64,000 bases of DNA from Planctomycetes bacterium ADurb.Bin069 (GCA_002070955.1 MWEK01000001.1:16103-80102); one strand, 5' to 3'. Numbered from the stretch's first letter, positions 35,126 through 45,041 are shown. Translations and numbers: made by a program. The notes: generated by a model not told the origin, from the letters alone.

Positions 35126-35312
35126 GTCCGAATCCTCCTGCCGAAATCCGCCGTCGGGCCCCTCAAGCGAGGCGCTGCGCGCGCTTGCCCGGCCGCGCCG
35201 GCGGAAGCGCCATCATAGCACTTTCGCGGCGCGGATGGGATCGCCGCTATCCTTATCGGCCGGCCGCGGTCGCGCTTTGAGCCCCTGACTCGCCCGGGGA
35301 GCGCGCGCCGTA

Positions 35313-35342
35313 TTGCGGAAGGGCCCCGCCGCATGGTACAGT
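35313..35342 (+). promoter_or_regulatory. Candidate promoter of the Wzc-like gene
   Basis: TTGCGG, 18-base spacer, TACAGT, about 67 bases before ATG 35409. A TATGAT at 35217-35212 on the other strand may serve the Wza-like gene. Confidence 0.4.
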
Positions 35343-35408
35343 TCTCCGAGAGGCGCCGTGGGACCCCGCGGCCGTGCGCCGCCCCGCGCACGGCGCCCAA
35401 GGAGCACC

Positions 35409-37049
35409 ATGGCCGAGGAAGGCGCGGAGAACCAATCCCAGGAAGGCGTCCCCGTCAAGAAATACGTCGCCCTCCTGTTCCGGTACAAATTCTTTATCCT
35501 TTTTATCGTCACCCTTGGAACCGCCCTCGGCGTGGTGGGCGCGATCCTGTTTGTTCACACTTTTTCGGTCTACGACGGCACGAAGCTCATTTTGGTCCAC
35601 AATCCCCAAAACCAGCTTCGAAGTCTGCTGGAGGAGGACCCCCGCCGGATTCAGGACGACACCATTCTCCTGGAGGCCATCGTGGCCGAGTTTATGGACG
35701 AGAGCGTTCTGCGCACGGTCGCCGAGCGCTGCAAGCTCGATGAGCAGGCCGAAAAGCTGCACGAGGAAGCCCAAAAGAGCGCCGGCGGGAGGTTCTCCGC
35801 GTGGCTGGATGAGAAACTGAGTTTCTTTTTGGCCCCCCCGCCGGAGAACCGCGGATTCATCGAGCATGCCACCAATAAGCTCAAGCGCGATTTGAGCATC
35901 TCCATCGGCGGCGCCCGCGGATCCCGGACCATCTCCGGGGCCAGCTTCCCGGTCACCATCTCTTACTGCAATCGAGATCCCCGCAAGGTGGTCGAGGTCA
36001 TCCGGGCCTTCATCGAAGCGTCCCGCGATCGGCGCAAGGCCCAGTTCGAAAGCAACGAGTTCCTTGTGCGCCAGGAGGAGCTCCTCAACAACCGCTTCCT
36101 GCAGATCAAGGAGGACAAGGAGCGGAAGGAGGCGCTGCTCAGGAAGCTCTACCTGGACGTCGAGATCCCCTTCGACTCCGACGTCAACTCCGACCTCACC
36201 TATCTCCAGCAGCGCGAGCTGCAGGCGGAAGGGCGCATCGCCCAACTCTCCAGCGACGTCGCCCAGCGCAAGGCCCAGATCGCTCAGCTCGAGGCCAACA
36301 TGGCGGCGCTCTTGGACTCCGGGGCGGCGACGATGCCCGTCGCGGCGCAGCTCGACTCTCCCGAGGCGCGCAGCGTCGCCAACGAGCTGCACGATGTCGA
36401 GATCGTCCGGCAGGAGCTGAAGCGGCGTCTTCTCAGCACCCAGCCGCCGGAGAGCGAACGGGTGCAGATTCAAGCCAGCATCGAGCAGCTTCAGAAACGC
36501 TGGGAGGAGATCTACGCCAAGTTCAAGGACATGCAAAAGACCACGACGATCCGCTCCCCCGAGATCGTCCGCGTCGAGCAGGATATCGCCGTCCGCAACG
36601 CCGAGCTGGCCATGCTGGAAACGGAGCTTGCGGAGGCCAAGAAGCAACTGGCGGAACAGCGCAAGGATTGGTCGGCGCGGCGCACTAAGATCGCCGAACT
36701 CTTGCGCCTGCGGAGCGAGTACCAACACGCGCTCGTGCGCTACGAAGCCGTTCGCGCCCAAAACGATGAGCGCAAGATTTTCAAGGAAGCGCGCGCCCAA
36801 GTCGAGCACATCCAGGAGGTGACGAGCGACATCCAGGTCAGCGATACGCCCCGCGCCATCGTTAATATCGGGCGGCGCAAGATGGTCCTCGCGGCGGCGT
36901 TCGGCAGCATCGCGCTGGCGCTCGGCTACGCGTTCCTGCGGGGGGCGGTACTCGACGCCTCGCTCCATTCCCCGGCGGATGCCGAGCACGCCCTCGGCCT
37001 GCCGATCATTTCCACCATTCCCGAAGCCAAGCGCCTCGTCCTCGGCTAG
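35409..37049 (+). CDS. Wzc/GumC-like polysaccharide co-polymerase without a kinase domain
   Basis: 546 residues, AAGGAGCACC before ATG 35409. First transmembrane helix about 28-52 (FFILFIVTLGTALGVVGAILFV), a Wzz-like periplasmic region, a long coiled coil (about 220-460, rich in E, Q, K, L) and a second helix near 490. The C-terminus ends LGLPIISTIPEAKRLVLG, the linker that normally leads into a BY-kinase, but the protein stops there. It sets chain length and couples export to the Wza-like channel. A tyrosine kinase may be encoded elsewhere. Confidence 0.88.
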   Translation: MAEEGAENQSQEGVPVKKYVALLFRYKFFILFIVTLGTALGVVGAILFVHTFSVYDGTKLILVHNPQNQLRSLLEEDPRRIQDDTILLEAIVAEFMDESVLRTVAERCKLDEQAEKLHEEAQKSAGGRFSAWLDEKLSFFLAPPPENRGFIEHATNKLKRDLSISIGGARGSRTISGASFPVTISYCNRDPRKVVEVIRAFIEASRDRRKAQFESNEFLVRQEELLNNRFLQIKEDKERKEALLRKLYLDVEIPFDSDVNSDLTYLQQRELQAEGRIAQLSSDVAQRKAQIAQLEANMAALLDSGAATMPVAAQLDSPEARSVANELHDVEIVRQELKRRLLSTQPPESERVQIQASIEQLQKRWEEIYAKFKDMQKTTTIRSPEIVRVEQDIAVRNAELAMLETELAEAKKQLAEQRKDWSARRTKIAELLRLRSEYQHALVRYEAVRAQNDERKIFKEARAQVEHIQEVTSDIQVSDTPRAIVNIGRRKMVLAAAFGSIALALGYAFLRGAVLDASLHSPADAEHALGLPIISTIPEAKRLVLG

Positions 37050-37075
37050 CGTGCCGTGCGCGGCAGGACGATGAC

Positions 37076-38248
37076 ATGACGCCGCGCTTTCGAGCGGTTA
37101 TCTTCGATTTGGACGGCACCCTCGCCGACACGCTCCAAGATATCGCGGGCTGCGCGAACGAATGCGCGGCGCTCTGCGGCGCCGCGCCGGTCCCCGCCGA
37201 GCGCTTTCGTTTCTTCGTCGGCGACGGCCTCGCCGTCCTGGCGGAACGGCTCCTCGGCACGACGGACCGGACCCGCATCGAGGCATTTAGCGCCGCCTTC
37301 ACGGCACGGCTCCCCGCCTGGCAGATGAAGTCGTCGCATCTTTACCCCGGCGTGCGCGAGCTCCTTGCGGCCTTGGAGGCCCGCGGGGTTCAAGCCGCCG
37401 TTCTCACCAACAAACCTCACGCGCTGGCCGAGCTGCTGCTGGCCGGAATCGCCGCCGACATCCGTTTCGCCGCCGTTGCGGGGCAGATCGCCGGTCGTCC
37501 CCGCAAGCCCGATCCCGCGGGCATCTTTGCCATCTGCCGGCGGCTCGGCGTGCCGCCCAGTTCCATTCTTTACGCGGGGGACAGCGCGGTCGACATGGAG
37601 ACCGGCCGGCGCGCCGGCGCCGCGGCGGCGGGGGTCCTCTGGGGCTTTCGCGGGGCGCGCGAACTGGTCGAGGCCGGCGCCCATTACCTCGCCGCCCGCC
37701 CCGCGGATCTCCTCGCGTGCCTCGACGGCGTGCCGCCCCTCCCCCTTCTGGCCACCGAGCGTCTCGTGCTGCGCCCCGCCCTGGCGGGCGACCTGGCGGC
37801 GTTTCAGGAATTTTGGAGCGATGCGGAAGCCAATCGCATCGACCACGGGACGTCCGATGCCGGCGCCTGGCACGCCCGCAGCGTCGAGCGCCTCAAGCGC
37901 CTTCTGAGGAAGCGTCCCAGCCGGACGATCTGGACCGTGCTGCTGCCGCCCGCCCTTACCATCGTCGGATATGTGCGGCTGCGGCGTTACTGCTTCCTCA
38001 CCGCGCGCGGCACGCTGGCGATCCGCCTCGGCCGCCCCTGGTGGAACCGCGGATATGCAACCGAGACGCTCCGCGCGTGGTGCCCGTACATCGCGGCGCA
38101 ACGGCGGCTCAAGGTGCTCGACTTGTCCGTCTTGGCCTCCAACACGGCGGCGATGCGCGTCTACGCCAAGGCCGGCTTCACTTTGGTGGAAACGCGGCCG
38201 CGGCGCGGTGGAAACTGGTGTACACTTGAATGGCATGTTCCCTCCTGA
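37076..38248 (+). CDS. HAD phosphatase-GNAT acetyltransferase fusion
   Basis: 390 residues. Residues 1-220 are a HAD hydrolase of the phosphoglycolate phosphatase type: FDLDGTLADT, VLTNK, K in GRPRKPDPAG and YAGDSAVDM. Residues about 227-388 are a GNAT acetyltransferase: LLATERLVLRPAL at the N-edge, the acetyl-CoA loop GRPWWNRGYATE and ASNTAAMRVYAKAGF. The next gene, murQ, overlaps its end by 14 bases. In Pseudomonas the Gph paralogue MupP dephosphorylates MurNAc 6-phosphate, so an amino-sugar recycling role is a reasonable inference. Both active sites look intact. Confidence 0.85.
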   Translation: MTPRFRAVIFDLDGTLADTLQDIAGCANECAALCGAAPVPAERFRFFVGDGLAVLAERLLGTTDRTRIEAFSAAFTARLPAWQMKSSHLYPGVRELLAALEARGVQAAVLTNKPHALAELLLAGIAADIRFAAVAGQIAGRPRKPDPAGIFAICRRLGVPPSSILYAGDSAVDMETGRRAGAAAAGVLWGFRGARELVEAGAHYLAARPADLLACLDGVPPLPLLATERLVLRPALAGDLAAFQEFWSDAEANRIDHGTSDAGAWHARSVERLKRLLRKRPSRTIWTVLLPPALTIVGYVRLRRYCFLTARGTLAIRLGRPWWNRGYATETLRAWCPYIAAQRRLKVLDLSVLASNTAAMRVYAKAGFTLVETRPRRGGNWCTLEWHVPS

Positions 38249-39134
38249 GATCCCCCCCACCGAGCTTTCCAACCCGCGCAGCTCGCGGCTCGATGCCCTT
38301 TCTCCGGCGGAAGCGGCGGCGCTTCTCATGGGCGAGGAGGCCGAGGCGGTCGCGGCTCTCAAGGACCGGGCGCACTCCGTGGCGGAGGTCGCCGTGTGGG
38401 CCGCCGACAGCCTTCGGCGCGGCGGCCGTCTGATTTACGTCGGCGCGGGAACGAGCGGCCGGCTCGGCGTGCTGGATGCCGTCGAGTGCGTCCCGACCTT
38501 CCGGACCGAGCCGCGCCAGGTCGTCGGCATTATAGCCGGCGGTCCCGCCGCTCTGACGCGGGCCGTCGAGGGCGCCGAGGACAACGAGGAGGAGGGCCGG
38601 GCGCAGGTGCGCGGGCTCGAGGTCGACGCGCGCGACACGGTTGTCGGCATCGCGGCGAGCGGGAGAACGCCCTTCGTCCTCGCCGCGCTCAGAGAGGCGA
38701 AGGCCCGAGGGGCGCGCGCCGCGCTGGTAACGGCCGGCCACCCGCCCCCCGGCGAACCGCTCGATGCGCTGGTCCTTTTGCCTTCCGGCCCGGAGGTCCT
38801 GACGGGGTCGACCAGGCTCAAGGCCGGCACGGCCACCAAGATCGTTCTGAACGCGATCTCGACGACGGCCATGATCTGCCTGGGCAAGGTGTACCGCAAC
38901 CTTATGGTCGACCTGCGCCCCACCAACAACAAGCTCCGGGCCCGGGCGGTCAGGCTCGTCCGCGAACTGACCGGCGCGGAAGCGACGGCCGCGCGAGCGG
39001 CACTGGAAGCCGCCCAGTGGAGCGTAAAGGTCGCCGTCATCGCGCTGCGCCGCGGTTTGGAGCCGGAGGCCGCCGAGCGCCTTCTGGCGCAACACGGCGG
39101 CTTCCTCGGCAAGGCCCTCGGAGAGGCGCCCTGA
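38235..39134 (+). CDS. murQ: N-acetylmuramic acid 6-phosphate etherase
   Basis: 299 residues from ATG 38235. SIS-fold etherase with IYVGAGTSGRLGVLDAVECVPTF, IAGGPAALTRAVEGAEDN, IAASGRTPFVLAAL and VLTGSTRLKAGTATK, all characteristic of MurQ. It cleaves the lactyl ether of MurNAc 6-phosphate to GlcNAc 6-phosphate and lactate in peptidoglycan recycling. Overlaps the HAD-GNAT gene, so the two are translationally coupled. Confidence 0.95.
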   Translation: MFPPEIPPTELSNPRSSRLDALSPAEAAALLMGEEAEAVAALKDRAHSVAEVAVWAADSLRRGGRLIYVGAGTSGRLGVLDAVECVPTFRTEPRQVVGIIAGGPAALTRAVEGAEDNEEEGRAQVRGLEVDARDTVVGIAASGRTPFVLAALREAKARGARAALVTAGHPPPGEPLDALVLLPSGPEVLTGSTRLKAGTATKIVLNAISTTAMICLGKVYRNLMVDLRPTNNKLRARAVRLVRELTGAEATAARAALEAAQWSVKVAVIALRRGLEPEAAERLLAQHGGFLGKALGEAP

Positions 39135-39244
39135 CGCGGCGGCGCTGCCGATCTGGGGCCGCCGCGGGCGATGTGGTAAAATCCGGTCTCCGCATCGCTA
39201 CTGAGTCCATGGGAAATCATTCGCACCAGCGGAGGTGCCCGCCG

Positions 39245-40984
39245 ATGCATCTTTTCCTGCGCCTTGCCGGCGCGCTTGCGTCGCGGCGGCTGACCACGGC
39301 GCTCCTGATCGCCCTGGCCGCAGCCATGGCGGTCATCACCGTTTTGGAGGCTGTCGCCGGCGGCAAGGAAGTGCCTTACCATCTCTACCTTTCTTGGTGG
39401 TTCACCGGCCTGATGGCCCTCGCGTGGATCAACCTCGCCTGCGCGCTCGCGCGCCGTTCCTGGTGGAGGCGGCGCGCGCTGCCGGGCCTGCTCACGCACG
39501 TCGGGATGCTACTCATCCTCCTGGGCGGGTTGGCGACCTGGAAGCTCGGTATCCGCGGAACGCTGCCCATTGCCGAGGGCGAAACCCAAGCGACGTTTCT
39601 GGCCGATGTCCCCGTCCTCCGCGTCACGCCCGCCGAGCCGAACGAGGCCGCCGCCACCGATGAGTTCTTCGCCCTCACGCGGGAGGGAGCCTTTACCATC
39701 GCCGCCGGAGCCGGCGGCGCCGTTCTTCCGGGAGGCTTTGTCCGGGCGCTCAATCCCTTCGGCGCGCGCCGCGCGCGCACGACGAATGGGTTGCCGCTGG
39801 AAATCCACGCGCACCTGGAATCCAGCCGCGTCTCGCACGCCATCGAGCCGGCTCCCGGCGGCCCGCCCGCCATCACGATTCGCTGCGCCGGGACGGCGGA
39901 GAGAATCCTCGTGCTCCGGCAGGGCGCCATTAAGGAGGTGGGCGAAACTGGCGTTTCGGCCTTGGCCTACGAGCACGTCGCGCCCGGCGAGTCACCCGGC
40001 GCGATCGTCGACCGCGTGCTCGGCGAGTCCATCGAGATCGCCGCGCCCGGCGCGGACGCCGTCGTGATCCCCGTCGCGCTCCCCGCGGATGCCGGCCGCG
40101 AGCTGGCCCACGGGCCCTACCGGGTGCAAATCCTCCAGTATCACCCGAATTTCAAGCTGGGTAAAAACCCCGCGCCCGATGAGCCGCCGCTCAACCCGGC
40201 GGTCAAGCTGCATGTGACCGGGCCCGCGGGCGAAAGAGACCTGTACGCCTTCGCCTACCACGCGTTCCACGGCAATCGGCTCGACGACGGCGCCGAAATC
40301 CGCTATCGCCGCCCCCGCCCGGGAACCGTGCTGGTTCTGTCCCACCCGGACGGGCGCGTCGAGGCCTGCCTCGATCGCTCGACGCCGCCCAGACCGCTGG
40401 CGCCCGCCGCGCCGCTTGTGCTCGGAGCCTGCACGTTGACGCTGCTGGATTTTCTGCCCTCTTCGCGCGAAGTCGAGCGCTTCACCGCCGACCCGGAGAA
40501 AACGGGCCCGCCCGCTTTTCTCGTGAGCTTCGGCCCGTCCGCTGAGCCCGTTTGGCTGGCTTACGAGCACGGCGTGGCCCATACCCCGGACGGGAAAGCC
40601 GCCGCTGTCCTGACCCGGGAGTTCCCCCTCGGATTCGCGCTGACCCTCGACGATGCCGTGGCTCGCTTCTGGCCGGCCTCGAGCATTCCGCGGGCTTACT
40701 TCTCCCTTGTCCGCGTGCGCGGGATCGATGGGAGTGTCGGCGAGCCCGCCCGCATCGAAACCAACGCGCCGCTTCTTAGAAACGGGTACCGTCTTTTCCA
40801 ATCCGGCATGGATCCCAACGCCCCGTATCGGTGGTCATCCTTCGCCGTCGCCTACGATCCCGGCGTACCCCTGGCGGCGGCGGGATTCTACGTCCTCACG
40901 GTTGGGCTCTTGTGGCTGGCCTGCGTACGCTTCGTTGCCAGGCGACCGAGGCGGGCGCGCGGCGCGGCGGAGGCGGTGCAATGA
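39245..40984 (+). CDS. ResB/CcsB-like cytochrome c biogenesis protein
   Basis: 579 residues; ATG 39245 behind GGAGGT. Helices at about 10-30, 45-65 and 78-96, a large periplasmic beta-rich region (about 110-530) and a last helix near 545-565. This is the ResB layout: the loop with YHPNFKLGKNP and the closing GYRLFQSGMDPN..RWSSFAVAYDPG segment is typical. It works with CcsA to deliver and attach heme to apocytochrome c (System II). A TAAAAT at 39177-39182 may be its -10. Confidence 0.85.
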   Translation: MHLFLRLAGALASRRLTTALLIALAAAMAVITVLEAVAGGKEVPYHLYLSWWFTGLMALAWINLACALARRSWWRRRALPGLLTHVGMLLILLGGLATWKLGIRGTLPIAEGETQATFLADVPVLRVTPAEPNEAAATDEFFALTREGAFTIAAGAGGAVLPGGFVRALNPFGARRARTTNGLPLEIHAHLESSRVSHAIEPAPGGPPAITIRCAGTAERILVLRQGAIKEVGETGVSALAYEHVAPGESPGAIVDRVLGESIEIAAPGADAVVIPVALPADAGRELAHGPYRVQILQYHPNFKLGKNPAPDEPPLNPAVKLHVTGPAGERDLYAFAYHAFHGNRLDDGAEIRYRRPRPGTVLVLSHPDGRVEACLDRSTPPRPLAPAAPLVLGACTLTLLDFLPSSREVERFTADPEKTGPPAFLVSFGPSAEPVWLAYEHGVAHTPDGKAAAVLTREFPLGFALTLDDAVARFWPASSIPRAYFSLVRVRGIDGSVGEPARIETNAPLLRNGYRLFQSGMDPNAPYRWSSFAVAYDPGVPLAAAGFYVLTVGLLWLACVRFVARRPRRARGAAEAVQ

Positions 40985-42564
40985 GCATGGCTCCCCCGCG
41001 TCGATCCTCATGCCCCCCCGCGGTAGTCTTGCTGGGCGCCCTGATCTCGTCCTGCCTGGGCGCCGGCCAACACACGCCGCTTCCCTCCGGCCTGCTTGAC
41101 GACCTAGTCGTCATGGCCGAGGGCCGGCTCAAGCCCTTCGCAACCCTCGCCCGCGAGGAAGCGGGCCGGATTTTCGCCTACCGGCGTTATGGGGCGCAGC
41201 CCCCGGCGGAGACGTATCTGGACATTGTCCTTTCGCCCGCCGAATGGCTTGACCGCAAATGCCTTGTTCCCGACCGCCGAGCGCGCGCCGTTTTCGCGGC
41301 GGAGGCGCTGGCTCCGCGCGAAGTTCTCGAGGATTGGGATCGCCGCGTGGCGGCCCTTCACGCCATGCAACGCGGCGACGAATCGTCCCGCGCCGACTTT
41401 CAGCGCGCCCGCGCGGAGCTCGAGAATCTTTGGAGCCGCATTGGCGGCTTATACACCCGCGCCGATGCGATCCGCGGCGCCGCGTCCTCGCTGCGGTTCC
41501 TCCCGGACGTGAGCGCTCCCGAGGGCGAGTGGCTCACGGAGGAAGGCGCGCGAGCCGCCGCCGCCCGCGGAGCCGCAGCCCTGACGCCCGGCATCGAAGC
41601 CTTCTCCGCTCTGGAACGCGCCTACGGAAAACGGGACGCAACGGAATATGCCAAGGCCGCGCAGGCCCTCAAGGCGGCGCAGCGGACCCTGGCCGCGGAA
41701 CACGGCTGCGCGATCCTGCCGGCCCCTATGGTGACCTGTGAGCGGCTTTACTATGCCGTCGATTTTCGCGTCACGGGGTTGGCGCTTTTCGCCGCGGCGG
41801 CGCTGGTCTTCCTCCTAGCCGGGCTGCGCCCACGAACCGCGTACCGCCGCGCCGCGAATGGGCTGTATGCGCTGGGCGCGCTGTGGACCGCCTGGATCGT
41901 CGGCGGCCACACCGCCATTGCCGGCCGCCTGCCTCTCAAGAACCTTCATGAGGTCTTTCTCGTCGTCTTGTTCTTCGTGCCGATCATCGGCCTCGTCCTG
42001 CGCGCCGCGTTCCGAGACCGCCTATACCTTGGCGTGGCGGCGCTCCTGACCGCCGTGGGCTTCACCGGTTCGCTCTTCCTCCCGCCCGAGGGTTATGCAA
42101 TCTCCCCGCCCGTGGCGATCCTGCATTCCCCCTGGCGCGAAGTCCACATCTTGACGATCATGCTCTCCTACGCGATTCTACTCGTCGCGTTCGGCCTTCA
42201 CGCGGGCTGCGTCGCCGCAACGCTGGCTGCGCCGCGCGGCCCCGGATCCCGCGCCCTCCTCGCCGAACGCCTCCACCGCGACGCGGTGCTCACCGTAGGT
42301 TGGGGCTTTTTCTTCCTGACAGTCGGCATCGCCACGGGCGCCGCCTGGGCCAATTCCTCCTGGGGCCGTTACTGGGGCTGGGATCCCAAGGAAGTCTGGG
42401 CGACGGTGGCCTGGCTCGTCTACGCTCTCTTCTTGCACCTGCGGGTCTTCTTCAACCCGCGCAGGGAGGTTCTGGCCGCGGTCAACGCCGTCGGATTCGC
42501 GGCCATCCTGTTCACGTATTTCGGGGTGTCCTATCTTCTGGCGGGGCTGCACGCTTATCGCTGA
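40981..42564 (+). CDS. ccsA: CcsA-like cytochrome c assembly protein with an N-terminal extra domain
   Basis: 527 residues; ATG 40981 overlaps the ResB stop (ATGA). The C-terminal 280 residues hold about eight helices and the heme-handling WWD-type motif WGRYWGWDPKEVWA with flanking histidines (HEVF, REVHIL). The N-terminal 240 residues are an extra soluble domain after a signal that ends I-S-S-C, a possible lipobox, with a helical, charged middle. System II heme export and ligation. Confidence 0.88.
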   Translation: MSMAPPRRSSCPPAVVLLGALISSCLGAGQHTPLPSGLLDDLVVMAEGRLKPFATLAREEAGRIFAYRRYGAQPPAETYLDIVLSPAEWLDRKCLVPDRRARAVFAAEALAPREVLEDWDRRVAALHAMQRGDESSRADFQRARAELENLWSRIGGLYTRADAIRGAASSLRFLPDVSAPEGEWLTEEGARAAAARGAAALTPGIEAFSALERAYGKRDATEYAKAAQALKAAQRTLAAEHGCAILPAPMVTCERLYYAVDFRVTGLALFAAAALVFLLAGLRPRTAYRRAANGLYALGALWTAWIVGGHTAIAGRLPLKNLHEVFLVVLFFVPIIGLVLRAAFRDRLYLGVAALLTAVGFTGSLFLPPEGYAISPPVAILHSPWREVHILTIMLSYAILLVAFGLHAGCVAATLAAPRGPGSRALLAERLHRDAVLTVGWGFFFLTVGIATGAAWANSSWGRYWGWDPKEVWATVAWLVYALFLHLRVFFNPRREVLAAVNAVGFAAILFTYFGVSYLLAGLHAYR

Positions 42565-42582
42565 AGTACGCCCGCTCCATGG

Positions 42583-42588
42583 TATAAT
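42583..42588 (+). promoter_or_regulatory. -10 element of the C11 protease gene
   Basis: Perfect TATAAT 33 bases before ATG 42621; no good -35. Confidence 0.35.
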
Positions 42589-42620
42589 CGCCGCTGTGGC
42601 GAAGGGCGGAGCCGTGAAAC

Positions 42621-45041
42621 ATGCTTGAGGCGGCGGAATCCCGCGGAAGGTTGCGGTGGGGCCTGGTGCTCGCGGGCGCCTGCGCGCTCGCCTTCGCTCT
42701 CGCTGCGTCCCGGGCCGAGGCGGCGGAAGCTCTCGCCGAATGGACGATCGCCGTCTATTTGGATGGCGACAACGACCTAGAGAGCTTCGCCATCGAGGAT
42801 CTCGCCGAGATGGCATCGGTGGGCTCCACCGAGCGCATCCGCATTGTAGTGCTGGCGGATATGTTTCAAACCAATGTCCTCGGACTGGGCAGCACGCGGC
42901 GCGGCGAGGTTGTCAAAGGAACGTTCCGGGAGGCATGGACCGCTCTTGAAGCCGTGCCCGAGGCCGACATGGGCTCGCCGGCCACGCTCACCGCGTTCGT
43001 CCGCTACGCGCGGGAGAACTACCCGTCAAAGCGGCTCGCCGTCATCGTTTGGGATCACGGCGACGGCTGGATGCCGCCCGCCGCCGACCTGGACGCGGCA
43101 GCCGCTGATCGGCGCAAGGAGGTTCCCCTGCGCGCCGTGTGCCACGACGCCTCGCAGGGATCGGAGTTGAGCATCGCCCAGGTGCGCGCGGCGCTGGAGG
43201 CGGCCGGCCCTCCCGTCGACATTCTCGGCTTTGACGCCTGTCTAATGGGGATGATCGAGGTGGCCTACGAGTTGGCCCCCTGTGCCAAGACGTTGGTGGC
43301 TTCGGAAAAGTCGATTCCGGGAGCGGGCTGGCCTTACGAACTCGTCTTGGAGGGCCTGGCCGCGTCGGACGATCTCTCTGCCCGCGGCGCGGCCACCGTG
43401 TTGGTCGCCGCCTACGACCGCCGCTACTTGGGAGACGAAACCCTGGCCGCCGTCGATCTGGCCGCTGCCTCCGAGGCGGTCTCGGCCTTCGATCTCATGC
43501 TGGCCGCCGTCCTGGGAACGGGCGGCGCCGAAGCCCTCGTCGATGTCGCCGAGGCCTGCCTCGCGAGTTCGCCCTTCGACTATTACGGCTACTGGGATTT
43601 CGGCGGCCTCCTGGAAAATCTCGCCGAGCGGGCCTCCGAGAAGCCGTGGGGATCCCTGGCCGGCGCAGCCCTTGCGGCGTACCGCGGCGCCGTCACCACC
43701 CTCGCGGAGCATGTCTGGCCGCCGGCAACAGGCCTCACGATCTACCTTCCCCCCCCGGGCCACCGGCCCTTCGCCAGCTACAACGCCTCCACGCTGCGCT
43801 TTGCCGCGGACACGCTCTGGCCGGCGGTCCTCGCGGAGCTTGCGGGGCTGCCGCTCGTCGACGATGCGTTCGCTCCCAACGCCACCCCCGCAACCGCCAA
43901 GGAAATCGCCTGCGGCGTGGAGTACCGCTTGCGGCTCCTCGGCCACTACGATTATTTCCGGTTCACGGCCTCCGAAACCGGGCGTTTTACCGCGGTCCTG
44001 AGGAACTTCCCCGAATATGCCGATCTGGACCTTTCGCTGCTGGACGAAAACGGCCGGCTCCTCGCGGACGCCGCCACGGGGAGCGCGACCGAGGTCGTTT
44101 CCTGGTCCGGGCCCGCGGAGGCGAAGTATTACCTCCGCGTGGAGTGGTACGACGGCCCGCCCTCTCCCTACACCCTCGAGGTTCGTACGAACGTCGACGC
44201 GCCCGAATACATAGTTGCCGAGGGCGATGAGGCGTTTGTATCCACCACCGGGGGCGCGATCCTTCCCATCGCGGAGGACGACGGCGGCCTGCGCGTCGAG
44301 CTTCCGTTCCAGTTCAAGTTCTTCGGCAGGGAGTACGCCGCCGTCAACGTGAGCAGCAACGGATTTCTCTCCTTCGGACGCGGCGTGAGCGCGTACAACA
44401 GCATGCCGCTCCCCATGCCGGGACCGCCGACCGGTATCGTCGCCGTCTGGTGGGCGGATCTGCAGCCCCGCGCGGGCACCCGCATTATCGCGTCGGCGGA
44501 GGGAGCCGCACCGGAGCGGGCCTTCACGATCACTTGGAGCAACATCGGCATATGGGGCTCCTCCACGGAAGGAACCATCACGTTCCAGGCGAGTCTGTAC
44601 GAGGACACCAACGCTATCGTTTTCCGCTACTTGGACACTCTCACCGGCTCGGAGCGGGACGATTTCGGCGCCTCGGCCGCGGTGGGCCTCCAGGCCGAAG
44701 GCTCCCACTCGGCGGTGCTCTACAGTTTCAGAGAGCCCGTGCTCCGGAACGGCCTTTCCCTGCGCTTCATGCCGGTGCGCGGCCTCTTCGTCCGTGGCGA
44801 TGCGAGCCGTGATGGCCGCGTCGACGTGGGCGATGCCGTCACCGTGCTGTCTCAAGTCTTCCTGAACGCTCCGGTGAAATGCGCCGATGCATCCGACGCG
44901 AACGACGACGGCGTGATCAATATCGCCGATGCCATCCGCCTGCTCGGACGGCTGTTCGCGGACGGTCCGCCGCTGCCGCCGCCCTATCCGGAGCCGGGGA
45001 CCGATCCAACGCCCGACGGCCTGGACTGCGCCGACGCCTAG
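42621..45041 (+). CDS. Secreted clostripain-family (C11) protease with dockerin
   Basis: 806 residues. Signal peptide ends near A-A-S-R-A-E-A. Residues about 38-400 are a peptidase C11 domain: WTIAVYLDGDNDLE, catalytic H146 in VWDHGDGW and C207 in GFDACLMG. Then a PPC-like domain (about 420-520, YDYFRFTASETGRFTAVL), a beta domain (about 530-720, VNVSSNGFLSFG), and a dockerin pair (DASRDGRVDVGDA and DANDDGVINIADA) followed by DPTPDGLDC. C11 enzymes are arginine or lysine endopeptidases, often self-activated. Confidence 0.9.
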   Translation: MLEAAESRGRLRWGLVLAGACALAFALAASRAEAAEALAEWTIAVYLDGDNDLESFAIEDLAEMASVGSTERIRIVVLADMFQTNVLGLGSTRRGEVVKGTFREAWTALEAVPEADMGSPATLTAFVRYARENYPSKRLAVIVWDHGDGWMPPAADLDAAAADRRKEVPLRAVCHDASQGSELSIAQVRAALEAAGPPVDILGFDACLMGMIEVAYELAPCAKTLVASEKSIPGAGWPYELVLEGLAASDDLSARGAATVLVAAYDRRYLGDETLAAVDLAAASEAVSAFDLMLAAVLGTGGAEALVDVAEACLASSPFDYYGYWDFGGLLENLAERASEKPWGSLAGAALAAYRGAVTTLAEHVWPPATGLTIYLPPPGHRPFASYNASTLRFAADTLWPAVLAELAGLPLVDDAFAPNATPATAKEIACGVEYRLRLLGHYDYFRFTASETGRFTAVLRNFPEYADLDLSLLDENGRLLADAATGSATEVVSWSGPAEAKYYLRVEWYDGPPSPYTLEVRTNVDAPEYIVAEGDEAFVSTTGGAILPIAEDDGGLRVELPFQFKFFGREYAAVNVSSNGFLSFGRGVSAYNSMPLPMPGPPTGIVAVWWADLQPRAGTRIIASAEGAAPERAFTITWSNIGIWGSSTEGTITFQASLYEDTNAIVFRYLDTLTGSERDDFGASAAVGLQAEGSHSAVLYSFREPVLRNGLSLRFMPVRGLFVRGDASRDGRVDVGDAVTVLSQVFLNAPVKCADASDANDDGVINIADAIRLLGRLFADGPPLPPPYPEPGTDPTPDGLDCADA

